From: Serripes groenlandicus
Taxonomy: Eukaryota; Mollusca; Bivalvia; Cardiida; Cardiidae
Length of the DNA stretch: 64,000 bases
Assembly: GCA_031761405.1 (NCBI GenBank)
Contig: JASEVX010000001.1
Coordinates: forward strand, 201,890,390 to 201,954,389
Direction: 5' to 3'
Made by a program: the position numbers and the translations under genes. This document shows positions 51,427 through 61,959 of this stretch, in pieces; positions within the stretch are counted from its first letter, which is position 1, and each line of letters begins with the position of its first letter. Under the pieces are notes generated by a model. That model searched no databases, was not told the DNA's origin, and saw only the letters and a list, made by a program, of their open reading frames with translations.

Positions 51427-51660
51427 TACATTTCCCACATAAAGAAGCTTTCTGACGTCTCTGCAGCAGAAGATTATTAAAAACATTGTAACAAAAGGAG
51501 AAATTGCTCATGATGAACAATTTCTCCTTTTGTCACAGTGTTTTCAACTTTATTCAATAATTATGCATCCACTTACAGAGACTTTTCACATATTTCTGCA
51601 AATTTGATGTATGTGGGAACGTTCTGTTGTAGGTACTCACAACATAGAGATTTTAAGGAA
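51427..51660 (-). mobile_element. TTAA-MITE type B followed by a foldback-element scrap
   Basis: CATTTCCCACATAAAGAAGC, TCTGACGTCTCTGCAGCAGAAGA, hairpin GAAATTGCTCATGATGAACAATTTC, TTTGATGTATGTGGGAAC (to about 51620). TGTTGTAGGTACTCACAACATAGAG then resembles the ends of the palindrome family. Confidence 0.75.
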
Positions 51661-52053
51661 GGGATAATTGTATTAAAGTGCCAGGTTGCATATTGAGTGT
51701 TTAATGCAAGATGATGGTAGAAGATGTAGTTACAACTGTACCGCGCACAACCATTGAAATAATCTGTCAAGGGTTATAAATATTGAATCTGTAGAATTAC
51801 GGATATTTTCCTCTTTGCAGCACATTGATTACTGACGCCAGTTATGCCGGCCTGATCTTAGCTACGGTCTTTTCCCCGGTTTTGCTAGGAAACGTAATGA
51901 GCTATTCATGACGCTGAAATTGCCGATATTGTTTTCATTTTGCTATGAATCATAACCTTAGTGATTCGATAAAGAATGACAATGAGGCTTACGCTTAATA
52001 GTCGAGATGAAGTCCGTTGATCATCCTTAAAGACTTGTTTGGATTTTGATGGG
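51661..52053. other. Non-coding stretch
   Basis: Unique sequence, no recognised feature. Confidence 0.4.
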
Positions 52054-52115
52054 TTAACCCTTTTCTCTGACAAGACTGACCCCTGTGATTCATGCTGCAG
52101 ACAACTTTGGTTCAG
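52054..52115. mobile_element. TTAA-MITE left-end fragment
   Basis: TTAACCCTTTTCTCTGACAAG..CATGCTGCAGACAACTTTGG. Confidence 0.6.
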
Positions 52116-52366
52116 ACATTTTAAGGACTTTATAAGGACATTTTGACGTAGCTATAAATAGTTCAAAGACATTGTTTTTATCTTATTTCATCTTAAAAGG
52201 AATTTTTTTATTTCCAATGATTCCACATAAATTTGACAAAGTGAAGAGTCAATATTGAAACAAATAATCCTGAATCGATTTGGAAAGAAAATGGTGGATG
52301 CCATTCTTTACATGATTCCAAGCAGTTTGTAGGTTAAAAAAGGCTGTAATCAATATTTTGTGAATG

Positions 52367-52488
52367 TTAACCTTTATCCACATTATAACAACATAAATTT
52401 CTCCATTTGCCACAATGCTTTCAAAAGTTGTCTGCTGAACACTCAGAAGGCAGCAAAGTGTCGTTTGCATGTAGGAAAAGAATGCATC
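52367..52488 (+). mobile_element. TTAA-MITE type B, internally deleted
   Basis: TTAACCTTTATCCACATTATAAC joins to ATTTCTCCATTTGCCACAATGC, GTTGTCTGCTGAAC, CATGTAGGAAAAG. Confidence 0.75.
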
Positions 52489-52489
52489 A

Positions 52490-53235
52490 TATATCGGATA
52501 AAGGGAAGAAGTTCAACACTTCATGACTGTTGGTGGTTTTTGCTTGATCTATTAAAACAGTAATTTGTATTGTTATTCGAGACAGATAATTTAACCCAGG
52601 CAATGCTGAGACCCTTGTCTCGTAATTACACATCCCCGCAGGTTATTAAGACGACACACAACTGGTAAACCATGGGAAAAAAGCCATATATCTTGAACAC
52701 AATGGCTGCTTTTTTTCCATAAGGTTTTATATTGTTCTCTTATAGACCGTTGCAATGTATCAATGATGCAAATAAATCATTGAAAATAAAAAGCTTTTTT
52801 CTGGCTGTTGATTTTTGTCATTGTCAGAATCCAAGAATTGGTTAAAGGAGGAAATAACTTAAATAGCTCTCATTTCAAATGCAGCAATTATTTGGTCTTA
52901 TTACTGCTTACCTTCTCACCTAATCGCCCCTAATTTGAATGAATCTCTGATCTGGAACTATTTTGCTGTGACCCAAAGACAATTATCTGTGACAGTCACA
53001 TTCTTTATTCTCCTAACAGGCAAACAATTCATACAAAACCAGAGAAAGGAAGTTAATTATGACAAAGTCTATTGGCAGATAGAGCATGCAGACTGAACAG
53101 ACTTGCTATGCCTATTCAGTGCATTAGAAAAGCAACACATTTCTGTTGTAATTCAAAGTACTCGAAGTACTTAAAATAATATTTATGCCAGCAAAGAGTT
53201 TTCAAATTGTATGAAACAACACTTGATTTTGAATT
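52490..53235. other. Non-coding stretch
   Basis: Unique sequence; nothing recognised. Confidence 0.4.
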
Positions 53236-53358
53236 AAAATAAAAGTAAAATTATTCAATATAATTGAAAACATTGTGGCATCTTTTGCTAGAATGTTTGA
53301 AAAGTGGTCTGCTGCAGAAGCGACAGAAAGAAAGTGTCTCTTTGTGGGAAATGCTTAA
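53236..53358 (+). mobile_element. TTAA-MITE type B right part
   Basis: AAAAGTAAAATTATTCAATATAATTGAAAACATTGTGG (in parts), one hairpin side, GTGGTCTGCTGCAGAAGC, TTTGTGGGAAATGCTTAA. Confidence 0.75.
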
Positions 53359-53401
53359 CTTTTACAGATGGCCATGATGGCTTTTCGAAATTAAAAGCAT
53401 A

Positions 53402-53541
53402 TTAACCCTGTCCCAAATATAGCAAATCTGCAGCCGCTGACTTTAAAAATATTATTAAAAGATATTATTATTGGATAGAGTTGAAAACATTGTGACAAAA
53501 GTTTTTTGGTTCAGATGCGTAAAAATGCTTGGGAAGTAATA
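53402..53541 (+). mobile_element. TTAA-MITE type B, internally deleted
   Basis: TTAACCCTGTCCCAAATATAGC, ATCTGCAGCCGCTGAC, TTGGATAGAGTTGAAAAC, CAGATGCGTAAAAATGC, eroded end. Confidence 0.75.
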
Positions 53542-54078
53542 ATTATCCTGCGCTCCATGAAAAGGTGCTGCTATGCATTTCCTACATGCAGTTTCTAAAG
53601 AACGTTCGTACACAAGTTACACCAACATTTACAAGAAACCTGTTAAAAACCAGAAATAATTAATTCTTGATTTCTGTACAACAAAATAAGTGACTTTGAT
53701 AAACAGTGAGTTTTTTCATCTCTTTGTATCTCTGGGTGGCTAATTACGTGACATTTCTCTTCTTTATCTGAAAACCAGGTTTTACGAGGCAATTGCATGA
53801 GGTGGTCCTATAAAATTCGTAGAGATACATATCTGTGTACGCCAGGCATGGTCGCCTGGTCGGCAAGGCTCCTAGTATCCGTATTTAGCTGCACGTAATT
53901 TACAATTACGATACTGGGGTCCTAATCCAAGTTGATTCTTCATTATAAAACAATCAAGATGGTTGCTATCTGTCAAGATTTAGGATAAAGATCGCTGGAT
54001 TTTTCTGGAAAAAATATGCAATTTTATTACATGTATTTGTATACAATAGAAGTCTAATTTAGTGGGTTGCATAAATGG
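53542..54078. other. Non-coding stretch
   Basis: Unique sequence; CGCCAGGCATGGTCGCCTGG near 53841 is a small inverted repeat. Confidence 0.4.
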
Positions 54079-54185
54079 CTAATCCCCCCTTTCCGACATC
54101 CACGAATCTGAGATGACTTTGAAATCATGTTTTTAATTGAAAGTATAATTATCAAATACAATAACTGTTGAAAGTTCATGGTCAA
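54079..54185 (+). mobile_element. TTAA-MITE type B left half
   Basis: TAATCCCCCCTTTCCGACATCC, ATCTGAGATGACTTTGAAATC, AATTGAAAGTATAATTATC, AACTGTTGAAAG. Confidence 0.65.
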
Positions 54186-54449
54186 TATATACTTTATAGG
54201 ATTTAAAGTTGAAACAAAGTTTGAACAATTCTGCACTCTGTCAGTCTTGATCTAGATCAGCATCATTCATCTTAATCACACAGTACAAAATTAATAGTGT
54301 GGAATATTCAGAAGCAAGTTAGATATAATTGTTTTAAAATTTACGAATATTGAACCATAAATGATTAATGAAGAGTTGAGACAAGTATCCTTGTAAAAGA
54401 AGCGGTCTTGTAGAGACACCATGGCGATGATTTTAATTTTAAAATAAGG

Positions 54450-54526
54450 CTCAGGGGCCCCTTTTATCAGCGGTCGTAACTCGGTCGTAGCTATGATCCA
54501 ACTTTTTTGATAAAACGGGGCCCCAG
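54450..54526. mobile_element. Short foldback element with GGGGCCCC ends
   Basis: GGGGCCCCTTTTATCA at 54454 is inverted as TTGATAAAACGGGGCCCC ending 54524. The interior repeats CGGTCGTAACT/CGGTCGTAGCT. About 77 bp, single copy here. Confidence 0.72.
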
Positions 54527-54529
54527 ATC

Positions 54530-55734
54530 TTCAGAAAAGAGAAGTTAATTCTTGTTTTACCATTAGCTATTCTTTTGTTTAGTAACTTACTAAAATCATC
54601 TCTATGAGTATCCTCAACATAGGACCAGACCTTCTGAAGAAATAAAGGAGTTATAAAAAGTAAAATAAAGATTACCTCGAGCTCTCAAATGCAATGGAAT
54701 GATGCCTGCATCATTAATCTTTCAGAGTAGAGAATATGGCTGTGCTTCAGGAAAAAGCTAATGACATTTTAGAGATAATTTTTCAAATTTGAAAATGGAC
54801 TCTTGATGTAATTAGGGGAGAATATTCCTCTTTTCTGTCCTTGTTTGCTTATCTCCTGTTCTTTAATTGTAATGGATCTCTGTGAAAACTTCATTAATTT
54901 TCAAAAAACGACCTGTTGCCATGACAATAACGGATAGTTGCCATAGCGATTCTACATATTTTGTAAAAGAAAAATGAACTAAGATAAATGAGGTTTTGAT
55001 ACCTTTCATATTTCATGTAGAAGATGATTTTATGTTGAATTAATAACAAAAAAAATATCATGAGATCCTTTTATCATAGACGGTTTATCTGGTGTTATTT
55101 TAGAGCCTCATACAGCTAGAGTGGTTAGTTCAGACATTTAGGAACTTGAGGTCTTTGGTAAAAGCCCCGTCTGGAATTGTCAAAGTAAAATTGTCTTCAA
55201 GGGTAAATTAAATTATTGGGAAAGGAAAAGAAGCCGATTATAATTTCTGCGTTCCTAAGTCTCACAGTTTCCAAAAGTTAGCAAACATAAGATTTCATAA
55301 TGGTCCAAAAGGGTAAATTTTGTCCTTTGCAGACTTGCACTCGAGGGATATTTTTCCACATTGCCATTCAAAATGAGCAGACTGGTATTTGGAATTAATT
55401 TCATGATTAATCACATTTTTGCAGGAAAGAAAACAGACTGGATGTGGAGTTGTTTTAGCCCAACTCATTTGCATTAGATGTTAGCTTCATTCCAAATAGG
55501 TATAACTATATCATGTGAGAAGCTTTAGTTATGTCTCTATGGAAATTTGCCAGTGATAGTGCCTAATTGCCAAAATTGAAAGCCACTTTGGTCTCAGTTC
55601 GTACAAATGACCATTAAAGGCTAAGGTTTTTCTAACTGAAAAAACAATTCATCTTCCTGATACGTTAGTGGCTTATTGGTCACCGTAAGAATATTCTAAC
55701 CATTAATCATAATTGGAGAAAATTGTCTGCATCT
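54530..55734. other. MITE-free stretch
   Basis: Unique AT-rich sequence; no coding signal or family repeat. Confidence 0.45.
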
Positions 55735-55965
55735 TTAACCCTTTCCCTCATATAGACGCTTTCTGACGCCTCTGCAGCAGACAGCTTTTTGAAAACATAG
55801 TGAGAAAAGAAGAAATTGCACAGAACGTGCAATTTCTCCTTTTGCCACAAAGTTTTCCACTTTTAGACATGAGGTTATCCATTCAATTATGGAGATTTTC
55901 TATGTTTTGACAAAATACGTTCAAAGTCGTCTGTTGCAGAATTGTCGTATGATGGAAAGGGTTAA
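55735..55965 (-). mobile_element. TTAA-MITE type A, full length
   Basis: TTAA at 55735-55738 and 55962-55965. CCCTTTCCCTCATATAGACGC, hairpin GAAATTGCACAGAACGTGC, right end GTATGATGGAAAGGG. Confidence 0.95.
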
Positions 55966-56966
55966 GACATTTCCTTCTGTTTTAGGCCTTACCCTTGACA
56001 ATCTCAGAATTCCCCGTCCTTTAAGTATTACCATTATTACAGCATACACTTTCAAAAGGTGAGCGTTTAATATACCTGAAATGATATTTGGAAAAATCTG
56101 GAGAATTGAAAACGGAATTTTGTTATGATCTTGAAAGTTTTTGTGTTGAATGACTCACTGACTTTTGTATTAAAAGAAATACAAGTTCCAATAGTGATCT
56201 ATTTGATTAAGACCTTCATAATTGTTCCATTAAATTGATTGTAGAAGAACATCTTTAAATTGAAAACATATCTAATTATGTATCACAAAACAGGATGGCT
56301 GGACAACAAACTGATACCCACACTATTGTTGGACTAAGGTTCATGTCTGGAGCCCTTTAGAATTCTCGTTTTTACCTCGGCATTTGCAGAGAAAATAATT
56401 TTGCTATGCCATGCATTCATCGTTATTTCATGGTTCCAGAATCAATTGGTATTCATTACAATGGTTTGATTTCGTCCATTGTTTCTCGATCAATCTAGGC
56501 TCCTGGATTGCGGAGAGACGCGACTATTTTAGTGGAAATACGGAATTATTCCCCTGTCGAAAGTTTGCCGAAATACTTAATGATATTTGCAAGTTATAAG
56601 TGCATTCCTCTGATATTGCCATTTTCTTTAGTAGAATAATATAAATCATCCTGTGTGGATTCACTTTTATTGAAGTTTTTATGCATACATATTTGGTTGT
56701 AGAGGTGTCAAAGAGATACCTTCTCATCATTTCTAGTAATATAACATTTTTTCTTATTCTTTTGAGGAATTTGCAATAGTCAAAGGTTTATGACAATGTA
56801 TCATTAAGAGAGAAAGGGTAACAGTCTCATCTCTTTGATTATTTGGGGCTGAAAGATGATTACCTAAACTTCTTTGATCTTTGCTACATTGCATTATTAG
56901 CCAATTGTGGAATGCCCTATTTTCAGAAATAATAACTATTTAAGAAAAGGAGAGAACAGTCTGTTT
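55966..56966. other. MITE-free stretch
   Basis: Unique sequence; short opposing frames around 56411-56730 are unrecognised. Confidence 0.4.
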
Positions 56967-57008
56967 TTAACCTTTTCCCACATGCAGACACACTTTGATG
57001 CATCTGAA
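56967..57008 (-). mobile_element. TTAA-MITE left-end fragment
   Basis: TTAACCTTTTCCCACATGCAGACAC, TTTGATGCATCTG. Confidence 0.72.
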
Positions 57009-57510
57009 CTTTAACATCTCATGAACTTTTGAAACTTTTGTTTGTTTCATGGTTCTATAAAGCAGACAGCACTAAAAATACAATCTGAAGTAAGCAGTTA
57101 AGAGAAAAGCGTAGGCAAACCTTTAGAAGCAATCAAATCAATGCACTTGGGGAAAATGATGATAATTGTTTGAAATTACTGGCTTTAATTTGGTTAAAAC
57201 TTAATATGTTCAAAAAAAAGCTTTAGTTATTATTATATTACTAATATTTAAGGTTGGCTGGGCTAATATGCACTGTTACATTGGCGACTGCTTTGTTCTG
57301 TCATCGAGGCTGCTCACTTTTCCTTCCTCCTAGTTGTATAAGAATGCAATTCAATAAAGTTTTATCTTACAGGAAACGTTTCAAATTTATTCTTGTAATG
57401 GATTTGTACCAGCTCTTGTGGAAGATTTAAGCATTGTGCAGAATATTGCCATTCCAAGCAGTATAATTACCCAGAAAATCCCTAGACACTTTCGTATAGA
57501 CCTGGTCCGA
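57009..57510. other. Non-coding stretch
   Basis: Unique; CTTTTCCTTCCTCCTAG (57318-57334) resembles an acceptor with no partner. Confidence 0.4.
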
Positions 57511-57631
57511 TAACTTTCCAACACTTACTCTTATCTGCAGAAGACTTGAAATTTTCGAAAACATTGTGGCACATGGAGAAAGTTTTTGAAGTCTTCTTCT
57601 GCAGATTTGTTGTATATTGGAAAGGGCTATA
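57511..57631. mobile_element. TTAA-MITE with two copies of the same end (symmetric)
   Basis: AACTTTCCAACACTTACTC..ATCTGCAGAAGAC on the left and GAAGTCTTCTTCTGCAGATTTGTTGTA..TTGGAAAGGGCTA on the right are both the 'left' type of end, in inverse orientation. Interior GAAAACATTGTGGCACATGGAG. Confidence 0.65.
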
Positions 57632-58425
57632 GCTCTGTACATTGTAAAAAGAAAAAAGAGAGAACTTTTTAGAATAAAAATCAACATATCATTTTGAAAC
57701 AGAAAATGGAATAAATATAACAATTTTTGTGACAATCATTTAAATTATGTAGTATTTTTTTATGGTACTTTGTCAGCAATTCGACATTGAAAGGAGAGCA
57801 TTTAAATTGGTAGTAACATTGTCTAAACAGGCCTTTAAATTTACTGGAAAATCTATAAACACGTATTTTAAGATATTTTGAAATATTGATTCTGTATTTT
57901 ATGACAAAAATGACATTAGCATCTCCTAGATGTTCTACTTTTGTACAAGACCTTAAAAATTCAGTTCAGGCAAACAGTTTAAAGGCCAATGTGGAATTAA
58001 TTCAAAGTGTAAAACATGGTTGAATGTGTGTGTCATAAAAGGACAATTTATATATTGCTAGGACTGGCAATACACACAGAAAGAGAAATTTAATTTTGTT
58101 CTGAAGTAACCAAAAGTGGTGACATGAATTATATGTTTGTGCCATAAAGTTTAATTTCTTCCATAAAACTGCAGTAAAATGTGATATTTCAAAGGAGAAA
58201 AACTGGCGTACGGTATGACAGCAAGATATGTAGCGTTCTATTGAAAATTTCCAAGTTTATTCATATGACCTCTTCATAGTTGAAAAAGTTGGAATCTGTA
58301 TTGTTATTTTCATTATTTCAATCTAGTTTGTGAGTACATTGTAGAATTGTTTGGCAGAGGCTATGGTAATGAATTATTCCATAGGTATATGTATGGATAG
58401 AGATCATTGGAAAGCCGTCCTCTAT
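57632..58425. other. MITE-free stretch
   Basis: Unique AT-rich sequence. Confidence 0.4.
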
Positions 58426-58872
58426 TGAACTCTTTCCCCACAAACAATAAATCTGTCGCTGACGATTTTGAAAACATCTAGGTAAAACTATCTACATCTC
58501 TATATAAATGAAGGTAAATATATTGAATAGAGTTGAAAATAGTGTGGCATTAACGCTTTCCCTCGTACGACAATTCTGCAGCAGACGACATTGAACATAT
58601 TTTGTCAAAAAATAGAAAATCCCTATAAATTGAATGGATAACCTATGACTAAAAGTGGAAAACATTGTGGCAAAAAAAGAAATTGCTTGTTTTGAGCAAT
58701 TTTTTCTTGTCACTCATAATGTTTTCAAAAAGCTGTCTGCTGCAGAGGTGTCAGAAAGTGTCTACATATGAGGGAAACGGTTAAAGGGAAAAAATTGCTC
58801 ATAATGAGCAATATCTTCTTTGTCACACATCGTTTTCGCAGATTCATCAAAATGCTTCCAAATGTGGGAAAC
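58426..58872 (+). mobile_element. TTAA-MITE type B split by a nested type A copy
   Basis: Left CTCTTTCCCCACAAACAAT..ATTGAATAGAGTTGAAAATAGTGTGGCA. Right, after 58784, AGGGAAAAAATTGCTCATAATGAGC..CAGATTCATCAAAATGC..ATGTGGGAAACC. The break is inside GTGGCA(AA)GG, just before the hairpin. Confidence 0.85.
58550..58784 (+). mobile_element. TTAA-MITE type A nested in a type B copy
   Basis: TTAA at 58550-58553 and 58781-58784. CGCTTTCCCTCGTACGAC, hairpin GAAATTGCTTGTTTTGAGC, right end CATATGAGGGAAACGG. Confidence 0.93.
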
Positions 58873-58897
58873 CTTCTTTTAAGTTTTACCTGACAAG

Positions 58898-59168
58898 AAA
58901 GATCAGTTGATTAATTGGGGTTTAACGGCGTTTTCAACAACTTTTCAGTCATATCGGCCAGTTCACCTACTCATATGTTTCCTGGTTTTCTCACACCAGT
59001 TCTTCATACAACATGCTTTCCAAGCAACTGACTGCTTTTCCATATAGACTGTTAGCCCATTGTTGAAAGACGAATGATGCTTGTCACGGTGACAAGCTGG
59101 GGTTCAAACTCACAAACCCTGGATTGACAACCTGTGTCGCTACCGGGCCCGACCCGAAAAAGATCAGT
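58898..59168 (-). mobile_element. tRNA-derived SINE, minus strand, with target duplication
   Basis: Body 58908-59158. On the minus strand the head GGGCCCGGTAGCGACACAGG and B-box-like GAGTTTGAACCCC are near 59100-59150; the tail ends CCGTTAAACCCCAATTAATC. AAAGATCAGT flanks both sides (58898-58907 and 59159-59168). Confidence 0.87.
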
Positions 59169-59204
59169 GTCGCTCAAAAACAGAAAATGAATAGATGCTA
59201 ATTT

Positions 59205-59247
59205 TTTTCCTTTTTCCAAAATGTTTTCCAAGTCGTCTGCTGCATAA
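59205..59247. mobile_element. TTAA-MITE fragment
   Basis: TTTTCCAAAATGTTTTCCAAGTCGTCTGCTGCATAA only. Confidence 0.55.
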
Positions 59248-59306
59248 TATGATAGAAGACGGATGTTTGAGCTCTACTGATAAGGGGCATTTTACATGTT
59301 CTAAAA

Positions 59307-59396
59307 TCCTTATTTGATCCTCCAACCCTTTGTTGTCGGAACTCAAAAGAATCATCTCAATGAGACGATTCTTTTGAGTACACACTGCATAGGGTT
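59307..59396. mobile_element. Foldback (palindrome) element, copy 4
   Basis: Flank AAATCCTTATTTGATCCTCC is the inverse of the flank at copies 1 and 2. Arms AACCCTTTGTTGTCGGAACT / CAAAAGAATCATCTCA pair with TGAGACGATTCTTTTGAG and TACACACTGCATAGGGTT. Confidence 0.83.
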
Positions 59397-59473
59397 CTCT
59401 TTAATAATAAGAGAGAAATTGTCGGAAAAAGAGCTGAATATATTAACCCCTCCTTATCTGGACCTCTTGGAAG

Positions 59474-59703
59474 TTAACCCTTTCCCTCATACAGCAATTC
59501 TGCAGCAGACGGCTTTGAACATATTTTGTTAAAAAATAGAAAATCTCCATAATTGAATGGATAACCTATGACAACAAGTGGAAAACATTGTGGCAAAAGG
59601 AGAAATTGCACGTTTTGTGCAATTTCTTCTTTTGTCACTATGTTTTCAAAAAGCCGTCTGCTGCAGAGGCGTCAGAAAGCGTCTATATGAGGGAAAGGGT
59701 TAT
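59474..59703 (+). mobile_element. TTAA-MITE type A, full length
   Basis: TTAACCCTTTCCCTCATACAGC, CTGCAGCAGACGGC, hairpin GAAATTGCACGTTTTGTGC, right end TATGAGGGAAAGGG; the right flank reads TTAT. Confidence 0.94.
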
Positions 59704-59995
59704 TCTGTACCAGGGAAAAAAAGAGTAAGCTAAAACTTTGTACTTTAACTTTTATTGCTTGTTTTTGGGTTCACCATTTTAAATGACTCCCTTGGAAATT
59801 GGAAATCAAATTTATAGTTTGTCATGAAACAAATTGCATTCTACCCACAGTGGATGATTACTTCTTGTGCTTGTTTTAGGAAAAATAATTACACATAAAA
59901 GGCATTTATAAAGATTGCACTGTGTAGCTGAAACCAAGATTAGAAAGATAATTGCTTCTCTGTGTTTTAAGTTTCTATATCAAAACTCTCCGTAT

Positions 59996-60223
59996 TTAAC
60001 CCTTTCCCACATACAGCAAATGTGAAGCAGACAACTTTGAAAACATAGTGACAAAACCTGAAAAATGTCCATAAAATACAGCTTAATTGTTAAATAAAGT
60101 TGAAAACATTGTGGCAAAAGGGGAAATTGTTCATCATGTGCAATTTCACCTTTGACCACAATGTTTTCAAAAGTCGTATGCTGCTATTGTGTTAAAATGT
60201 GTCTGCAGGTGGGAAAGGGTTAA
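59996..60223 (+). mobile_element. TTAA-MITE type B variant, full length
   Basis: TTAA at 59996-59999 and 60220-60223. Same AGCTTAATTGTTAAATAAAG interior as 28650-28858. Hairpin GAAATTGTTCATCATGTGCAATTTC, right end GCAGGTGGGAAAGGG. Confidence 0.92.
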
Positions 60224-60389
60224 AAGCCTGTATAGCTTGTAGCGAAGATCTGCTGCATCTGACTTAAAAAATAACTAGCTTAAAATACATGTACATGGAA
60301 AGTCTCTGGAGATTGAAGTAGAATGATTGATATCCAACAAATCTAGAGCAACATTCAATTTGGTTGAAACTTCCTACCATTCACTTTCT

Positions 60390-60602
60390 GTTTTGAAATC
60401 ATTGTGCCAAAAGAATAAAATGCTGATAATGAGCAATTTCACCTTTGGCCACAATGTTTGCATCTTTATTTAACAATTAAGCTTTCTTTTATGGAGATTT
60501 TCCAGGTTTTTGTCACTATTTTCAAAGTCGTCTGCCGCAGATTTGTTGTATGTGGGAAAGGGTTAAAAGTTGTCTGCTGCAGATGTGTCTATACAGGGTT
60601 AA
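60390..60602. mobile_element. TTAA-MITE type B (-) plus an adjoining plus-strand right end
   Basis: 60390-60566: TTTTGAAATCATTGTGCC, hairpin, GTCGTCTGCCGCAG, ATTTGTTGTATGTGGGAAAGGGTTAA (in parts), left terminus missing. 60567-60602: GTTGTCTGCTGCAGATGTGTC and ACAGGGTTAA follow immediately. Confidence 0.78.
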
Positions 60603-61747
60603 GTAAATAGGATACAGAATTGCTACATCTACAAATTTGTAATATTGTAAAACGTCGGTTGCAATTACCAAATTCATCTCAATTTCTGCACACCCTCAGT
60701 CCATATTACTGTATGAAGAAAATTTCATATCCGATATTTGGCAATCGGATATTTTGGCAATCCGTCTGCTTCCATTATACAAGTCTGATAGGAACGAGGT
60801 ATGATGGGAAATGAATTTTGCCACATTATCCGATTACCTCACCATCGTAAAGCCAGATTCTCCCAAACCGGACTGATCGAATAAGTAAGAACAAATTAAA
60901 TCTTTATGTAAAACTTTTAAGAATGAGATTGGGAAAAAGATTAAGAGAATTGGGTTTGCAAAAATAAGCATCAGACTGACCTTTTACCAATATTGTGTTG
61001 GAAAAGATGTCTGCTTTTAATATTATAAGAAATAGCCAAACGACGATGAAAAGAGTTATCCAATTTATCTGTATTGAGTGCTTCTAGTCTTTCATAACTA
61101 ATTTGTGGATAGTCCTCCAATTTTTTGAATTAACACTCTTCTCTCTGTAAACGGAGCACTTTTTACCGTATCCTTTTAGCAGATAATGTTAAAAACTTTA
61201 TTGTGAAGTACTCTTTGCTCATCATGACTAGAGCTTCATTTTCCATAGTGTTTAAAAAAGAAACAAACCAAATAATAGAGACTCAAGTCTTTCATGATCA
61301 AAATACTGATTATCAGATTGTGAAAGATGTTGTTCATCGCAAAGGATCCATTATGATCCAAAAGTGAAAACCTTCAGTACACGAATAACCTATGATTTGT
61401 CTTCGTGGAAGAACTTACACTATTAAAGTCGCACTAGCAGACAGGATTCTATGGTTCTTTCATAGACGTAAGCAAGTCTCGACAATATTACTGATTTACA
61501 GCGAAATCCTCTTTGATATTCTAAGAATGTTTTCCACTAAAATAGACGGCTTGTGTTATGTGTACATCATTATTGTAAATGTTCGATAGAATTCTTTGCA
61601 ATAAAAACATTTTGTATTTACTTTGTCAGACTTTTCTAGTGTGATATTAACTTGTCTAATCCCTTCAATATTAAATTGTACTGAAAAAGGTTAATCTTGG
61701 TCTGATGTAAAGTAAAAGCTAAGTTCATATCATCCTTTACTACTTTA
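60603..61747. other. MITE-poor stretch
   Basis: Unique sequence; the short frame at 61392-61589 is unrecognised. Confidence 0.4.
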
Positions 61748-61782
61748 TTATAAAAGTCGTCTGCTGTGGAAAGAAATTTCAT
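61748..61782 (+). mobile_element. TTAA-MITE right-end fragment
   Basis: TTATAAAAGTCGTCTGCTGTGGAAAG, directly before the next copy. Confidence 0.5.
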
Positions 61783-61783
61783 T

Positions 61784-61958
61784 ATAAACCCATTTCCCAC
61801 ATACAACAACAAATATGCAGCAGACGACATTGAAAACATTTTGTCAAAAAAAGATAAAAACCTCCATACATGAAAATATAATCATTGTGGCACAATTTGG
61901 AATTGTTCATCATGTATCAAAAGGCGTCAGAAAGCGTCTATATGTGGGAAAGGGTTAA
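61784..61958 (+). mobile_element. TTAA-MITE, internally deleted B/A mosaic
   Basis: Left TAAACCCATTTCCCACATACAAC and ATGCAGCAGACGAC is type B. Right AGGCGTCAGAAAGCGTCTATATG is type A, ending GGGAAAGGGTTAA. The right CTGCTGCAG is lost. Confidence 0.82.
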
Positions 61959-61959
61959 G

